Shown here: piece by piece, positions 45,516 to 56,725 of the stretch
Position numbering within the stretch: the stretch's first letter is position 1
How the letters are laid out: each line of letters opens with the position of its first letter
Assembly (NCBI GenBank): GCA_977006965.1
Contig: OZ345384.1
Location: forward strand, 1,116,001-1,180,000
Reading direction: 5' to 3'
DNA length: 64,000 bases
From: Phymatolithon calcareum
Lineage: Eukaryota > Rhodophyta > Florideophyceae > Hapalidiales
Notes under the pieces: model-generated
The model's input: only the letters and a program-made list of their open reading frames with translations
Databases searched by the model: none
Told to the model about the DNA's origin: nothing
Translations under genes and position numbers: made by a program

Positions 45516-45641
45516 ATATTGCGGGAAGTATTCAAATTGCAATCCAAATTGCTGACTAACCGTAGTGAGCAATTGAATTGTTTAATTGCGCGACAAACAG
45601 CAATATCGAGCAATGGAATTGGCACTACCCCTGAGTATGAT

Positions 45642-46414
45642 GCAGTCCGAATCGATGTTTTGTTGCTTGTGGATAAACTAGAACGCCGATCTCCCTGACC
45701 TTTATGTATTCCAGCCGTCCACGTAAACTCGCGTAACGTGGAACCAACGCATTTTGCTTCCGGTGGAATCGTCAATGACAAGCGGCAGGCAGAGAAGAAG
45801 AGTGCTTACAATTAGCTAGCAGGTTAACGCCCTGTTGTAATCTAAGTAGAGGTAATAATTTGGCTAAATTATGGGGCTATCGAGCAGTGCTTCTATTAAC
45901 AGAAGTACTGCTTGCCAGCCCCATGGGGGAATAAAGAATTCAATCATTTTTCTCCGACACAGTTTGGAATTGTTGCTTTCTCTTTTAAGGCACATCACTA
46001 AGACTTAGTGTACTTGTTACGTCCTCTTTAGAATATCTGCGCCTCTTCTCTGATCAAAAAATGAGAAACAACTGAATATACTGTACTGTACCAAAGACTG
46101 CGACTTTTCACGATATCTTGTAGGACCAAATCATATCTGAAGAGAGCGATGACTTTGGATCTGAAGTAAGGCTCTACGGTACTATGGTTCGGTGACATCG
46201 TTTATAAATAATTAATAAAATTTATTGTTTGTAGTTTTTCGTTGATCCTACCCATTCATTGCTAGGTGAACAATTTTCTGTATTAACTTCACTGGCACAT
46301 ATACCGTAGCAGTCGAACTCTCACTGAGCCGAAGTCCTAAGGACAAACCATTGCACAACTCACACAATCACCAAACTCGTCAACTTCGTTTACATTCCTG
46401 ATAAAGAGCTCAAA
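45642..46414. other. Intergenic region upstream of the 458-aa gene
   Basis: No gene or repeat was recognised. AT-rich sequence around 46190-46240 could be promoter but has no definite TATA signal at a fixed distance from the ATG. Confidence 0.35.
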
Positions 46415-47791
46415 ATGATTTTGCCATTTACTACGAACCAATGGAATGGGTTGCGATTCGTCGCTGTGTCGATCTTGTGCGTCCCTATACGCGAAAAGGC
46501 TCTTCACAGACTACATCAGTTGAGAGCCGCGCACCGATTGCTGAGCTCAAAGCCAGTTCGCATCCGGCCATCCAATCTTGGAAACTGGGGGCTTCATCAA
46601 GAAGTGGACGAGCTCAACTACCGCTCCAAGGTCTCAAGCATCCTGGTCGCAATTTTGTACCTCGGATTAAGCCTATACACCGAGTATGCCAGTGGTTCAG
46701 TCCCTAGAACTCACATCTGGCCAGCACCTACATCCACGAATACCAGCCTACAAGGAAAGCCAAAGTTCTATGACACCAATGTGGTAGGAGCGTGGCCTGA
46801 TTCGGGATGCACGTCTAAAGCATCGAGAATGGCAATTCATAATTTGTCCGAAGATATTGTCGTACATAAAGTTCAGGGGTTTCTTTCTCTTCCTCCGCCG
46901 AACACTTGGCTCGAAGCAGCAAATGAAATTGCGTCTGTCATTGATTTAAGCGCGAAACTTTGGGAAGGAATTTATGATAATGGAACTCATCTACTTTTCC
47001 GAGTACGACGCGAAGTGTTCAGAATTCCGTTATTTGCTGCTATGGACGATGGGAAAGTATGCATTTCGCACTCACATCTAAGTCTAGCTTGCTACACAAA
47101 AAGCGAAAACATCAGTGTGGTGGCGGTGATTGGTAATCTAATGCACTTCCAACATGGCATGTTCAGTTACCAACACGCGAGCACGGGAGTTCTACTATCA
47201 AATGACGCGTTTACAGTAGAAGCTTTCGATGAGGCGCACAGAGATGCTTGGGCATCAGTGACACGCGCTCTTACAAGGACCGAGTTTTTGGAAATCACAC
47301 ACCGTAACAACTATACAGGCTTCAATGTGAGATTCAAGTATTCTGCAAGTGCAACAGGGCATATTTGCAAAGAACCACAAATAGAGCCCAAAATATTGAG
47401 GATATCACGAAACCCAAGGCTTATCCTGCATGACAAGCCCAGGGTAACGTCGATTCGTTTGAACACAACTGCAATGTGCGTTGGATTGTTTCAGAAGGAT
47501 CTGCTCCTGTTTTGGGAGACTCGAAATTCTAGTATGGTTTGCTACGACCGACGTAACGCGAAGTTCTGCGCGCGAAATCAATCTGACGGTACAAACCATT
47601 TGATGAATATTGCACCGGATGAAAATCATCTTGAATTACGAGGGCTTATAAATACTTTGTTAATGGAACTCACATCGTCTGTGCCTCGCACGCGACCTCG
47701 TTATGATAACGAGGACGTTCAACTGTTAACCGTTGATCCTGACAGTCCTGAGCAAGGAAAGTTGGAGAATAGCAATTACGACCGACTGTGA
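46415..47791 (+). CDS. Hypothetical protein, 458 aa, one probable membrane segment
   Basis: I do not recognise the family. The frame is uninterrupted over 458 codons with no intron. After a basic N-terminal region (about residues 1-70), a hydrophobic stretch 'VSSILVAILYLGLSLYTEYA' near 73-92 probably crosses a membrane or acts as a signal anchor. The remaining 360 residues contain scattered Cys and several N-x-S/T sites (for example 'NTSLQ', 'NLSED', 'NGTHL'), which fits a type II membrane protein with a lumenal or extracellular domain (inference). A decayed fragment of a relative lies at 17860-17995 beside kinase copy A. The start is the first ATG of the open frame, following 'ctcaaa'. It sits between the hAT element and repeat R1 and may itself be part of a mobile or amplified locus. 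Confidence 0.6.
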   Translation: MILPFTTNQWNGLRFVAVSILCVPIREKALHRLHQLRAAHRLLSSKPVRIRPSNLGNWGLHQEVDELNYRSKVSSILVAILYLGLSLYTEYASGSVPRTHIWPAPTSTNTSLQGKPKFYDTNVVGAWPDSGCTSKASRMAIHNLSEDIVVHKVQGFLSLPPPNTWLEAANEIASVIDLSAKLWEGIYDNGTHLLFRVRREVFRIPLFAAMDDGKVCISHSHLSLACYTKSENISVVAVIGNLMHFQHGMFSYQHASTGVLLSNDAFTVEAFDEAHRDAWASVTRALTRTEFLEITHRNNYTGFNVRFKYSASATGHICKEPQIEPKILRISRNPRLILHDKPRVTSIRLNTTAMCVGLFQKDLLLFWETRNSSMVCYDRRNAKFCARNQSDGTNHLMNIAPDENHLELRGLINTLLMELTSSVPRTRPRYDNEDVQLLTVDPDSPEQGKLENSNYDRL

Positions 47792-47856
47792 ACAAGGAAA
47801 CAGTACGAACAGTGTGAAAAGCATTGTGTTGAGCGCCGACACTTCGGGTGCCTTGG

Positions 47857-49040
47857 GAGAACCTAGGCAGACATAGAAAAATAGATGGACTGATGGAGAC
47901 ACGACTTAAGCGGTGACCGAAATTATTCTAGAGGAAATCACTAAAATGATCAATATCACCAACCATAAACCAACTCAAAGCATATCGAAAGATAAATGCA
48001 CTCTTCCGAAGAAATGCAGCAACGTATTCACCCTGCAGAGCCACTATCTATTGCGAATCATGCGATTCGACCACCCCAGCCTAAGTCACTAAATTCGGAC
48101 CTACGGAGTTGCTATCCACTCCAGCTGTAAGACATCTTGCCGAAGCCACTACTTGCGGACCCCGGAGTTGCTGACCAGACAAGTTCCATGGACGTCAGGC
48201 ATTGAACGTCGTCTGATTAGGGACCTGAAACTGTCGTTCAGCTCTGGGTTACTCAAGACAGTTTGACTCCAAATCCAAGTCGGTCGGCTGCATTTTCGTA
48301 AATTTTTCGAGAATCATGACAAACTCCAAGACCCATCGTCGGATTTCCGGGATACTCATAGGGGAATTTTCTTGGGCTGTCGCAGACAATCCCAGACAGT
48401 TCAGGGGCTTTCTGGTACGGCATATGGAACAAGCATTAATTTCCGTACCGACAGAGACTCAAGCCAAGCTCTGCAACTCCCCTCGCGAATCTGCCATCAA
48501 CCGCAAAGTACAGATTCTCCTCTAATGGAACATGTACCAAGTAGTCGTGCCTCCAGACAAGTGCTTGTTATTGGAATGATAGAAACAAGATGGAACCATT
48601 GCCGGTGCTGCGAGATAAGGCGCGTCAGGCATAGCACTTTTGTGCAAGAGCGAGATAACATGGGACGGCGAAGTGACGGGAAGGCATGAAAGGAGGGAGC
48701 AATGTGATGAGCTGAATGACAGAGTGTTTCCATTTTGTCGCGCGCCCGCACCGATTTACTCGGAGATGAAACATGACATGGTGGCATTCTCGCAGCAGAT
48801 GCGGAGGACTAGGATCGCGAATACATCGCGGCACCAAAGGCGCCAAATGCAAAACGGACACCACAACCGTCGGCTAACTTGAACGCCGCATCACGCGCGG
48901 CCTTACACGTACAGTACATATCCGCACGACGGGTGTTGCTGAACGCACCTCGCGCAATGTGCCACATGAGCCGAAACACGCAAGACAACGCGCGCTATTT
49001 TCGCCACCGCGCAACATCAGCTACTGCACGGCTACAATTC
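47857..49040 (+). repeat. Repeat R1, right copy
   Basis: Colinear with 24143-25322. The match ends at 'cacggctacaatt'; then about 40 bp are unmatched, and 49080-49135 again resembles the end of R2 (26395-26475), as if most of R2 were deleted here. No shared open frame. Confidence 0.8.
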
Positions 49041-49135
49041 GGACGTCCTAGCCACTGTGCTATACTGTATGCTGTCAGCGCCGTGCATTGCGCGCGAGTG
49101 AGATTGTTCGTGGCGGTAATGCGTAACTCCGCTCC

Positions 49136-49781
49136 GGAGTTAACACAGCCACTGTGAGCAGCGTACAGTACGCCCTCACTTCGACTCTGCTCCAAAGAGG
49201 AAGCTTCCGTCACACGTGTGCCCATTTGCACAAAACCGCGCAAAAAGGCCCTGTCCCTCTCCCGCGTAATTTTATTCGTCAATAACTATTTGCCTTTGCT
49301 CGCCATAAGTCGCACACGTGGGCAGCGCGCGAAAAACAAACGTAACCCCTGATTAAACCAGATGCCGAACGACCCTCAAACGGGGTCGCCGTATGACCTT
49401 TTTTGCGGGCGGGCATGTTATGATATGAATCCGATTTGAAAAAGGGAGTTTGGCGCGCTGCGGCGAGGCCAGCCAAACAGCTATGCACCCACCGCATAGT
49501 GCTACCGCCCGCGCACGGACCGGACCGCCTTAAGATCACACGCCGCGCAGCACCGGCACGCCCGAACGGAGTTGTGCACCATTCTGACAGCAAACGGCCC
49601 GCCCTTCGTTCGCAAGAAAGCGTGCCCCGACAAATCTTCCGCCACCTCGGCTCAGCTTCGGCAATTGTCATTCCACTCCGTCAACCCCGTCATCTCCATC
49701 CTCCGACCGTGCCACTCAACGACCCCGCCACCGCGCCACACGCATTTCCCTCCACCGCGCTAACCTCCGTCTCCTCCCGCC
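49136..49781. other. Region upstream of PSF3
   Basis: GC content rises sharply from about 49290. A plus-strand frame from 49436 overlaps PSF3 out of frame and is a shadow. No TATA element is evident; pyrimidine-rich sequence precedes the ATG (49690-49780). Confidence 0.35.
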
Positions 49782-50438
49782 ATGGAGGACTATTTCAGCA
49801 TCGACGCCATCCTAGCCACGGAACCGCGAGTCTACTCCCGTTTCCGCGTCGCCGGTCACACGCTCGGTCACCTGGACCCCCTAATCCCCTCCCCGCACGC
49901 CGTCCCCTCCTCCCCCTCGCCGCTGAAGCCGGCCGCGTCCTCCTCCCACGACCTGCCGTCGGGTCACCGGGTAGCGCTACCCTTCTGGCTCGCCGAGTCG
50001 CTGGTCGAGCGCGCCGTAGCCGACGTCGAGCTGCCGCGCTGTTTCAGCACTGGGACCCGCAACGAGTTGCGTGCCGACGCGGTCGCCGTCAATTTGCAAC
50101 GTCGCTGTCCGCCGTATTTCGACCTCGGCGTGCAGCTGGCCAAACTCGTCCGCGCGAGAGAGTTGCCGCACACGCTGCAGTCGGCATACGGGGCTAGGTG
50201 CTGGCGGGCCGTTGATGCGGGCGCGCATGGGGATGTGGGCGTGCTGGAGAGGTTGGAAAGGAGGGAGAGAGAGGTGTTCTTTGCGAGTAGGGCGGTTGCG
50301 GTCGCGCAGAGAAGATGGAAGGAACGATTGTCGAATAGGATTCGAGCGGCGAATTCCGTGTTGGGGAAGAGGGCGCTGCCGGATGGGGCGGTCAGTCCGG
50401 TTACGCCAAGGGTGCAGAGTAGGGCTCGTGTAAGTTGA
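49782..50438 (+). CDS. PSF3: GINS complex subunit PSF3, 218 aa
   Basis: PSF3 is one of four subunits of GINS, which joins Cdc45 and MCM2-7 to form the replicative CMG helicase in the nucleus. The N-terminus 'YFSIDAILATEPRVYSRF' matches the conserved Psf3 opening ('Y.DID.IL.....V...F'), followed after a Pro/Ser-rich insert by 'LPFWLAESLVERAVADVELP', the 'LP.WLA..L' signature. A later 'CPPYFDLGVQLAKLV' corresponds to the 'YF..G..L' helix. The length of 218 aa agrees with the usual 190-220. There is no intron. The ATG at 49782 has a good context (gccATGG). The Pro/Ser-rich insert (about residues 35-60) is unusual and probably a loop. The gene is C-rich in the first half and G-rich in the second. 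I am confident of the family; close paralogues within GINS are less likely. Confidence 0.85.
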   Translation: MEDYFSIDAILATEPRVYSRFRVAGHTLGHLDPLIPSPHAVPSSPSPLKPAASSSHDLPSGHRVALPFWLAESLVERAVADVELPRCFSTGTRNELRADAVAVNLQRRCPPYFDLGVQLAKLVRARELPHTLQSAYGARCWRAVDAGAHGDVGVLERLERREREVFFASRAVAVAQRRWKERLSNRIRAANSVLGKRALPDGAVSPVTPRVQSRARVS

Positions 50439-50841
50439 TGGCTAACTTTTGGGGGTTAAGTTTTTGGTTATTTGTAGAGTATTCAATGGTGTGGTTTGTT
50501 TGTTGCATTATTTAACTCTCACTTCAATTCACTTGTAATGCAGTTGTTTCGTTGCCTGTAAATACATAACATTTGTACTATCTCTTTATGTTCTCTTCTT
50601 AGATATCTTTGTCTCGTATCTGCACAACGGTGAATTGCAATGCCGAATCTGAAAGTTGTTTAAATTTTCTGTTTTATCACATAGACAGGGAGCAAACATA
50701 GTCCTCTCATTCGTCTGAGAAACGGTCTACCCTTTTCGTGAGATGTTCTGCTCCAGCAGAGCCGTATTCGTAGATCTTTGGTTGATACTCAGAAAGTTTT
50801 ATTGAGCATATTAAATTGTACTATTGCTTGTCTCTCTTATA

Positions 50842-51337
50842 GATCTTCCTGTCCTGTAATGCACGCACTCGCGCGCGCCACAGGATCCCCTCGGTTGCTG
50901 CGAGGGGACGCGCCCCGAAAGGGGAGTGCAGGAGGCAGAGTAAGCATTCGGGAAGCTGTAAGTTATTCCACCACATGGAAATTGACGGAAAAAGTGCTGA
51001 AGAAACTCAAGTCAACAAGTGCCAAGATGCTCTCGAGAATCTCGAAAAGGCCAATTGCCGATGAGACCAGGACACCCACCATAGACGTGATAATGCGAGC
51101 CAGAGACCTTCGTTGGAACTGGCTTGGTCACATTCTTAGAATGGACGAGCGCCGCCTGGTCCGCCAGGTGCTGATTCAATGCGTCAGACCAACACCTGAA
51201 TCAATCTTTGTTGACCTACCTAGCCTAGACGTCCAAACCGCAGTCCAGCTCGCTAGCAATAGAATAGAGTGGAAAAAACTCAGACCCTCGAATCGCTGCT
51301 AGACCCATTAGGGGAAAAGGCAGAATGAATGAATGAA
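50842..51337 (+). mobile_element. LINE-A element, plus strand, 13-bp duplication
   Basis: TGTCTCTCTTATA flanks the element at 50829-50841 and 51338-51350. It begins with a GC-rich head: a 7-bp stem (CCCCTCG pairing with CGAGGGG) and a second short hairpin with a GAAA loop. The frame then reads 'RARDLRWNWLGHILRMDERR', the familiar LINE ORF2 C-terminal 'R.RWLGH..RMD' motif, to a stop near 51300, and the element ends in (GAAT)n. A shorter relative with the same head is at 11653-11912. It lies just downstream of PSF3. Confidence 0.82.
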
Positions 51338-51350
51338 TGTCTCTCTTATA

Positions 51351-53050
51351 CTTTTGCCCCAAACACAAGGCAATCGACCTTGGAAAGCATGAATGGATTA
51401 CTGTAGTGAAAGAAGTGGAGAGATTTGAACCTCAGTCATCATCTTGAAAGACGATATTTTGATATTTGTAAATGTGCATTGGAGAAGTTCGGCTCATTGA
51501 CATGAAATTTTTAAGAGCATGTAGCACTTTGCACTCATGGCGAACTTTATAGCTGGCGATTCATGCCCCTTGAATATTTGGATAAACGACGATCCGTTCC
51601 CGGCGCCTGAGCGGCACACAGTCGAACAAAATTCGACATCAACTCATTGCGGACAGCTTGGTACAATTCTTGAATTAGGCCTCTCTGAGATACTTTTCCG
51701 CTAAACGGTAATTCCTCTCAGTTGTGTTCGGTCGATCGATATCGACTCTTCTTCAACAATTTTATCCTCAAAACTTGGATCAGTCAATATCTGTGACAGG
51801 GCATAGTTGACAGAATTCCCGTTTTTTGGCTGGATGAACGACACGTTGTCGTATACGAGAGTGGCGGAACAAAGTGGAAAATTCATTCCTGGAGACTTGA
51901 ACCAACTTAACCCCTGCTACCCAAAAAATTACTGCAAACTTGGTGACAAGTCCCTAAGAAATCCGCAAAGAGTGCATGTTCGAGACTTTTGAGAAATGCT
52001 CCGCAAGTTAATATGCTATATTATGCGAATCACCCCTTCAAAGCGGTGGATGAAAAAGGAATAGTTACCAGTCTCGCCTATGCCAATAGAACTGAACAAT
52101 CAGGAGAGAGACTAATAAACTCAGAATAAGCAATACCTCTAGGTTTGCAGTTCTGCTTTTTGCACCTACCCTGACTTGGATAATGTCTTCGCAAAGGACA
52201 TTTTTGACGTCTGGTCAGTATCTTAGAACTGCCGACGGATGCAATGTACATGAGGAATACCGTGTTTTAAGTGCTCTTATGTGGGCACTACAGACTTGAC
52301 CGTGGCCAGAGTGGAACAGATTGAATTTCCTCAGCCACATCGGCGGATAGTAACACAAATGCCCATTTCCGTTTCTCAGAAACACATTATTCACGTTCTC
52401 CATCATCGGTGTTGGCCAACCTCTCACCACGGTAACCATCAGGCATCGACGCAAGCACCTCATAAAAGTAGTGTCGTGGTCTGGAAGTGATCACTGCCGC
52501 TCGGGCGGATTTCCATAGGGCGCATGACGGCACATTTCCTAAGGACACTTCATGTACTCACCTGAATGTTGTGCTTGGCTTGACATGCTGACCACGCTTG
52601 TAAAACGCAGCTTCATATTCCATTTCTCGTTTTCGACAAAACCATCGTCTTCAGGAAACGAAAATGCTTCAATCCATGACCTGTTGGATAAGGTCGCTGA
52701 GAGATGGGTGATACACGAGTCATGGTCAGCAGTGACCAATGATTCTCAACAAACTACTCTAGTTGCATTTGGTTGGCGACAGCCACAGGCATCGTCTGAA
52801 TAGCAAGATGGCGCCCCTCGCAGGCGGAGGCGCTTCCAGAAATATTTTCCCGTGCAGTTCACACGTTCACATCACGAAGAGCGAAAATCGGTACTATTCA
52901 TATGACCCAGGCAGCAGAAAAGAGAAGATCTGTCCATCATTGCTGTTCTCATTTTTCTGCCTAATCCAACCGTACAACAATGCCACGTGGCATTGGTAAC
53001 ATAACACGATCGAGATCTTCGATCTCTCACCCACCGCATCCGAAGAACCC
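51351..53050. other. Intergenic region between PSF3 and LeuRS
   Basis: Several short frames read partly like protein (51538-51704, 51807-51992, 52552-52803) but are not joined by convincing splice sites, and none is recognised. The last 70 bp before the LeuRS ATG are likely promoter and leader. Confidence 0.35.
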
Positions 53051-55882
53051 GTGCCAACCGCCCATCTCCAACCCCTCGCGATGCGGGTCGACGACGCCTG
53101 CTTCGCGGCGCACACCGCCTTCCGCGGCCTCTGTTTGCGTCGAACAGGCCTTCTGACCTCTCCTCGCACCACGCGACCCCTGCCCGTCCTGCGCCGCCGC
53201 CGCTGGCTCGCCACCTCAGCCCCTCCCGCGGGCGCGGATGGCGCGCCCGGGTACGACTTCCGGACAATTGAGCGTAAATGGCGGGACATCTGGTCGACTC
53301 GCGGCGACTTCAAAACGCCCGACATTGACAAACTCGACCGCACAAAGCCAAAGTTCTACGCCCTGGACATGTTCCCCTACCCCTCCGGCTCCGGCCTGCA
53401 CGTCGGTCATCCGGAGGGGTACACGGCGACCGACATTGTGGCGCGCACGCGGCGAAAGCAGGGTTATAACGTCCTGCACCCAATGGGCTGGGACGCCTTC
53501 GGCCTCCCGGCAGAGCAGTACGCGTTGCAAACTGGCGCTCATCCGGCTGCAACGACGGCGGCGAACGTTGCACGCTTCCGGGGACAGTTGCAGTCGTTGG
53601 GGTTCTGCTACGACTGGTCGCGCGAGGTGGCGACGACGGACCCGGGGTATTACCGCTGGACGCAGTGGATCTTCCTGAAGTTATGGGAGCGCGGATTGGC
53701 GTATCAGGACTTTGTGCCGGTGAATTGGTGTCCGGCGCTCAGTACCGTGCTTGCGAACGAGGAGGTTATTGATGGGGTTTCCGAGCGGGGGGGACATCCT
53801 GTGGAGAGAAGGCCGATGCGGCAGTGGGTGTTGAGGATTACGGAGTATGCCGATCGATTGCTGGAGGATCTGGAGGGGTTGGATTGGCCGGAGAGTATTA
53901 AGGATATGCAGCGAAACTGGATTGGGCGCAGTGTGGGCGCGGAATTGCAGTTTGAAGTTGAGGCGACGGGGCGAAAGGTTGGGGTTTATACCACGCGGCC
54001 GGAAACGGTTTGTGGTGTGGCGTATCTGGTTGTCGCGCCGGAGTGGGAGGGCGTGAAGGAGATCGCGTCGGAGGGACAGCGCGACGTCGTGGCGGAATAT
54101 GTTGATGCGGCGTTGCGCAAGAGTGATCGTGAACGTACCGGGGAGGGCGCTGCGCGGGCGAAGACGGGCGTTTTCACGGGGGCTTATGGGATCAACCCTG
54201 TGAATGGGGAACGGGTGCAGATTTGGGTGGCGGATTATGTGCTCGGGTCGTATGGTACTGGGGCGGTTATGGCGGTGCCCGCGCATGATGCGAGAGATTT
54301 TGAATTTGCGACGGCGTATTCGCTGCCGATCAAGACTGTTATTGCGGGCGGACAGCATGGGGAGCCATTTTTGGAAGATGGGGTAGTTATCAATTGGCCG
54401 GTAGAATCAGGCATCGATCTGAACGGCGTTCGTGCGTCGGAAGCGAAGGAAACGCTGATGACATATTTGGAGAAAACAGGACTGGGACAGAAGAAGGTGA
54501 ATTACAAATTGCGAGATTGGCTCTTTTCACGACAGCGGTATTGGGGAGAACCTTTTCCAATTATTTTTGTGAACGGGAAGGCGAAAGCGGTTTCGGAGGA
54601 TGAGTTACCGGTCATGCTGCCGGAAGTTGAGAGTTATCATCCGTCTGGTACTGGCGACTCGCCGCTGGCGAATGTAACGGACTGGGTGAACACTGTTGAC
54701 AAGGAAAGTGGAATGGCGGCGGTGCGGGAGACGAATACTATGCCTCAATGGGCTGGATCTTGTTGGTACTATTTGAGGTTCATTGACCCGAAGAATGTGG
54801 GACAAGCTGTGGATCCGGAGTTGGAAAAATACTGGATGCCGGTTGATCTTTATGTTGGGGGTGTGGAGCATGCGGTGTTGCATTTGCTTTATGCAAGATT
54901 CTGGCATAAGGTTTTGTACGATGTTGGGGTTGTGTCTACGAAGGAACCGTTCCAGAAATTGGTGAATCAGGGCATGATTCTTGGCGAGGTTGAGTATTCA
55001 GCATACAAGAATGCACAAGGGCAGTTCATCTCCGTTGACGATGTGGACATCGCGACATGTACGACTCTAAGCACCAGCGAAAGCGTAGAAAGCTGCGAAC
55101 TGCTTCCGAAGGAGGTTGAAAAACGCGGCGACGGCATGTTTTTAAAATCAAACCCCGAAATACGAGTGTCCGCACGCGCCCAAAAGATGTCAAAAAGCCG
55201 CGGAAACGTCGTGAACCCCGACACGATAGTCGAAGCCTACGGCGCCGATTCCCTGCGCTGCTATCTAATGTTCATGGGTCCGCTCGAGCAAGTGAAACCA
55301 TGGGGCACAAAGGGAGTACAAGGCATGTCGCGCTTTCTATCACGTGCGTGGAGACTGATCATCGACCCTCAAACCGACGCCTTGAATCCCTCACTGCACG
55401 ACAATGCGGCAACGGCCGAACAGCGCAAAACGCTGCACCAGATGATCAAGAAGGTGACGGACGAAACAGAGTCGCTGCGATTCAACACAGCCATCGCAGG
55501 CATGATGGAGTTTGTGAACGCCGTGACAAAGTGGGAGGATAGACCGCGGGAAGTCGTCGAGCCCTTCGTGTCGATTCTCGGCGTGTACGCGCCGCATGTG
55601 GCGGAGGAATTGTGGTTGCGACTTGGACATCGCACGCCGCTCGCGCACGCGCCGTGGCCGGAGTACCGTGCGGAGTATGTGACGGAGGAGAAGAGGACGA
55701 TTGTCGTGCAGGTTAACGGAAAGGTCAGGAGTCGACTGCAGGTGCCATGTGGCATGGAACGGGAGGACATTGTGCAGAGAGCGCTTGAGCAGGATGGGGT
55801 GCAGCGACATTTGAAGGGCATGACGGTGAGGAAGCAGATTTATGTGCCGGATAAACTGGTCAATTTGGTGGTTTCGAAATAG
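53051..55882 (+). CDS. Leucyl-tRNA synthetase, bacterial type, organelle-targeted, 943 aa
   Basis: The enzyme charges tRNA-Leu with leucine; this is the class I bacterial-type form used in plastids and mitochondria. Residues 1 to about 66 form a basic, Arg/Ala/Ser-rich extension like a transit peptide. The catalytic domain opens with '[19 protein letters not shown]' (HIGH motif as HVGH, near 117-120). The CP1 editing domain is present, with '[10 protein letters not shown]' near 314 and '[10 protein letters not shown]' near 415, including the conserved Asp that rejects non-leucine. '[14 protein letters not shown]' (KMSKS near 712-716) is followed by the anticodon-binding helices, and '[11 protein letters not shown]' marks the C-terminal domain. 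The length fits the family (about 860-880) plus the extension. The frame is uninterrupted and all key motifs are intact. The start could be the second Met (residue 11). Target organelle is not decided by sequence; dual targeting is possible. Confidence 0.95.
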   Translation: MPTAHLQPLAMRVDDACFAAHTAFRGLCLRRTGLLTSPRTTRPLPVLRRRRWLATSAPPAGADGAPGYDFRTIERKWRDIWSTRGDFKTPDIDKLDRTKPKFYALDMFPYPSGSGLHVGHPEGYTATDIVARTRRKQGYNVLHPMGWDAFGLPAEQYALQTGAHPAATTAANVARFRGQLQSLGFCYDWSREVATTDPGYYRWTQWIFLKLWERGLAYQDFVPVNWCPALSTVLANEEVIDGVSERGGHPVERRPMRQWVLRITEYADRLLEDLEGLDWPESIKDMQRNWIGRSVGAELQFEVEATGRKVGVYTTRPETVCGVAYLVVAPEWEGVKEIASEGQRDVVAEYVDAALRKSDRERTGEGAARAKTGVFTGAYGINPVNGERVQIWVADYVLGSYGTGAVMAVPAHDARDFEFATAYSLPIKTVIAGGQHGEPFLEDGVVINWPVESGIDLNGVRASEAKETLMTYLEKTGLGQKKVNYKLRDWLFSRQRYWGEPFPIIFVNGKAKAVSEDELPVMLPEVESYHPSGTGDSPLANVTDWVNTVDKESGMAAVRETNTMPQWAGSCWYYLRFIDPKNVGQAVDPELEKYWMPVDLYVGGVEHAVLHLLYARFWHKVLYDVGVVSTKEPFQKLVNQGMILGEVEYSAYKNAQGQFISVDDVDIATCTTLSTSESVESCELLPKEVEKRGDGMFLKSNPEIRVSARAQKMSKSRGNVVNPDTIVEAYGADSLRCYLMFMGPLEQVKPWGTKGVQGMSRFLSRAWRLIIDPQTDALNPSLHDNAATAEQRKTLHQMIKKVTDETESLRFNTAIAGMMEFVNAVTKWEDRPREVVEPFVSILGVYAPHVAEELWLRLGHRTPLAHAPWPEYRAEYVTEEKRTIVVQVNGKVRSRLQVPCGMEREDIVQRALEQDGVQRHLKGMTVRKQIYVPDKLVNLVVSK

Positions 55883-56009
55883 GGTTTATCTTGTAAAATG
55901 AATTTCGCGGCTGTTTTTTGCGTGGTGGACGAGGGCAGGGGCGAAGGCGTCAGTGCGATGCCCGCGGCAGACAGGGATGGTGACGTGGGGTTGTGGGCAG
56001 TCGGTTGGG

Positions 56010-56225
56010 AACATGCAGTGGGTATTTCAGCGCAACTGTGTTGTAGAAGAGTGGAAGAATTCCGGGGTCGGGCTGTGTTCAAATGAGTGCAGAGTGAATG
56101 CCATGAGGTGTTCGAGTTGAAACCCCGTGCTACAGTAGCAGGGGAGAGGCTTTTGCCTTTCTTGTGCACGGCCGGAAGTAAGGTCGACTTCGCCGGCTGT
56201 GTAGTGAGAGCTGCGTTCTGGGCCG
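56010..56225 (+). repeat. Dispersed sequence also at 61445-61660
   Basis: The two segments align over about 215 bp, starting at 'catttcagcgcaa' (here 'tatttcagcgcaa') and ending at 'gagagctgc'. At 61425-61637 the frame is open and shows spaced cysteines ('CSIECTVGDEVFELIPG' then 'FCLPCARAD'); here the corresponding reading is broken by shifts and stops. It may be a remnant of a small zinc-binding gene or of an unrecognised repeat. Confidence 0.55.
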
Positions 56226-56268
56226 CGGGCCAGCTGGCGCCCATGAGCAATAAGACCCTTTCATCACG

Positions 56269-56725
56269 ATGATGTTCCATAAGGATATTCTGAAGGAGCT
56301 CGATTTTCCATTAGCGGGATTACGTCGGCGACACGGTCAGCTTCATTCTCGTCTACCTGCGCAATCCCATGACTTCTGCTACCGTGCCGAAATCTGCATT
56401 TGCAAAGCTTCCTGCAAACGTGCTCATTGCCGATGCATTCTCGCCGCCGACCCAGCTTTGCGCGTTCATGTACATGGGCGCCCTGTTTGCGGTTGCCGTC
56501 TTCGGCGCCTCTCTTGTGGGCCTCGCGGCCTCGCATGGACTCACCGCTGTGCTTCGCACTGTCGCGCCATGCTCTGCGCCGGAGAAACCGCTGCTGAATG
56601 TCGTGCCGAACTGCGCGGCATGGGCGGGCTTCATGCTGCTATCTGCAAACCCGCGATACAAGGCCGTTGCTAATGTCGAGCGCGCGCTCTTATCACTCAC
56701 GCCTGACGCTACTGCCCAGGCATGA
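56269..56725 (+). pseudogene. RETICULATA-related (DUF3411) fragment with an apparent frameshift
   Basis: RETICULATA-related proteins are plastid inner-envelope membrane proteins of plants and algae. The reading 'HKDILKELDFPLA' (from 56269) continues, after a one-base shift in a G-run near 56317, as 'DYVGDTVSFILVYLRNP' and then 'LPANVLIADAF', a hydrophobic segment around 'FMYMGALFAVAVFGASLVG', and 'GFMLLSANPRYKAVANVE'. These match the family's 'ELDFV..D.V.DF.LV.LP' start and its conserved 'G...M..SSNLRYQ...G' end. Only about 150 residues remain of a family that normally exceeds 250, and the last part is missing after a TGA at 56723-56725. The shift may be a true mutation, a sequencing error or a tiny intron ('ttccattag' could be an acceptor). 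The long minus-strand frame opposite is a shadow. Confidence 0.55.

Larger units (their letters stand above)
44199..45633 (+). mobile_element. Non-autonomous hAT transposon, 8-bp duplication
   Basis: Termini CAGGGGTCGTGCGCAATCCA (left) and the inverted end ...CACTACCCCTG (right) are flanked by AGTATGAT at 44191-44198 and 45634-45641. ATTGCAAT-type subterminal repeats lie at both ends. The interior carries a foldback, a 40-bp-arm hairpin with a retroelement insertion, and an N-terminal transposase fragment. It is a sister of the outer hAT at 30411-34037. Confidence 0.9.

Noticed and set aside
49436-50197. 253-codon plus-strand frame overlapping PSF3
   Set aside because: It is out of frame with PSF3, Arg/Pro-rich, and without family resemblance.
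53681-54358. 225-codon minus-strand frame inside LeuRS
   Set aside because: It is antisense to conserved editing-domain sequence of LeuRS; a shadow of biased codon use.
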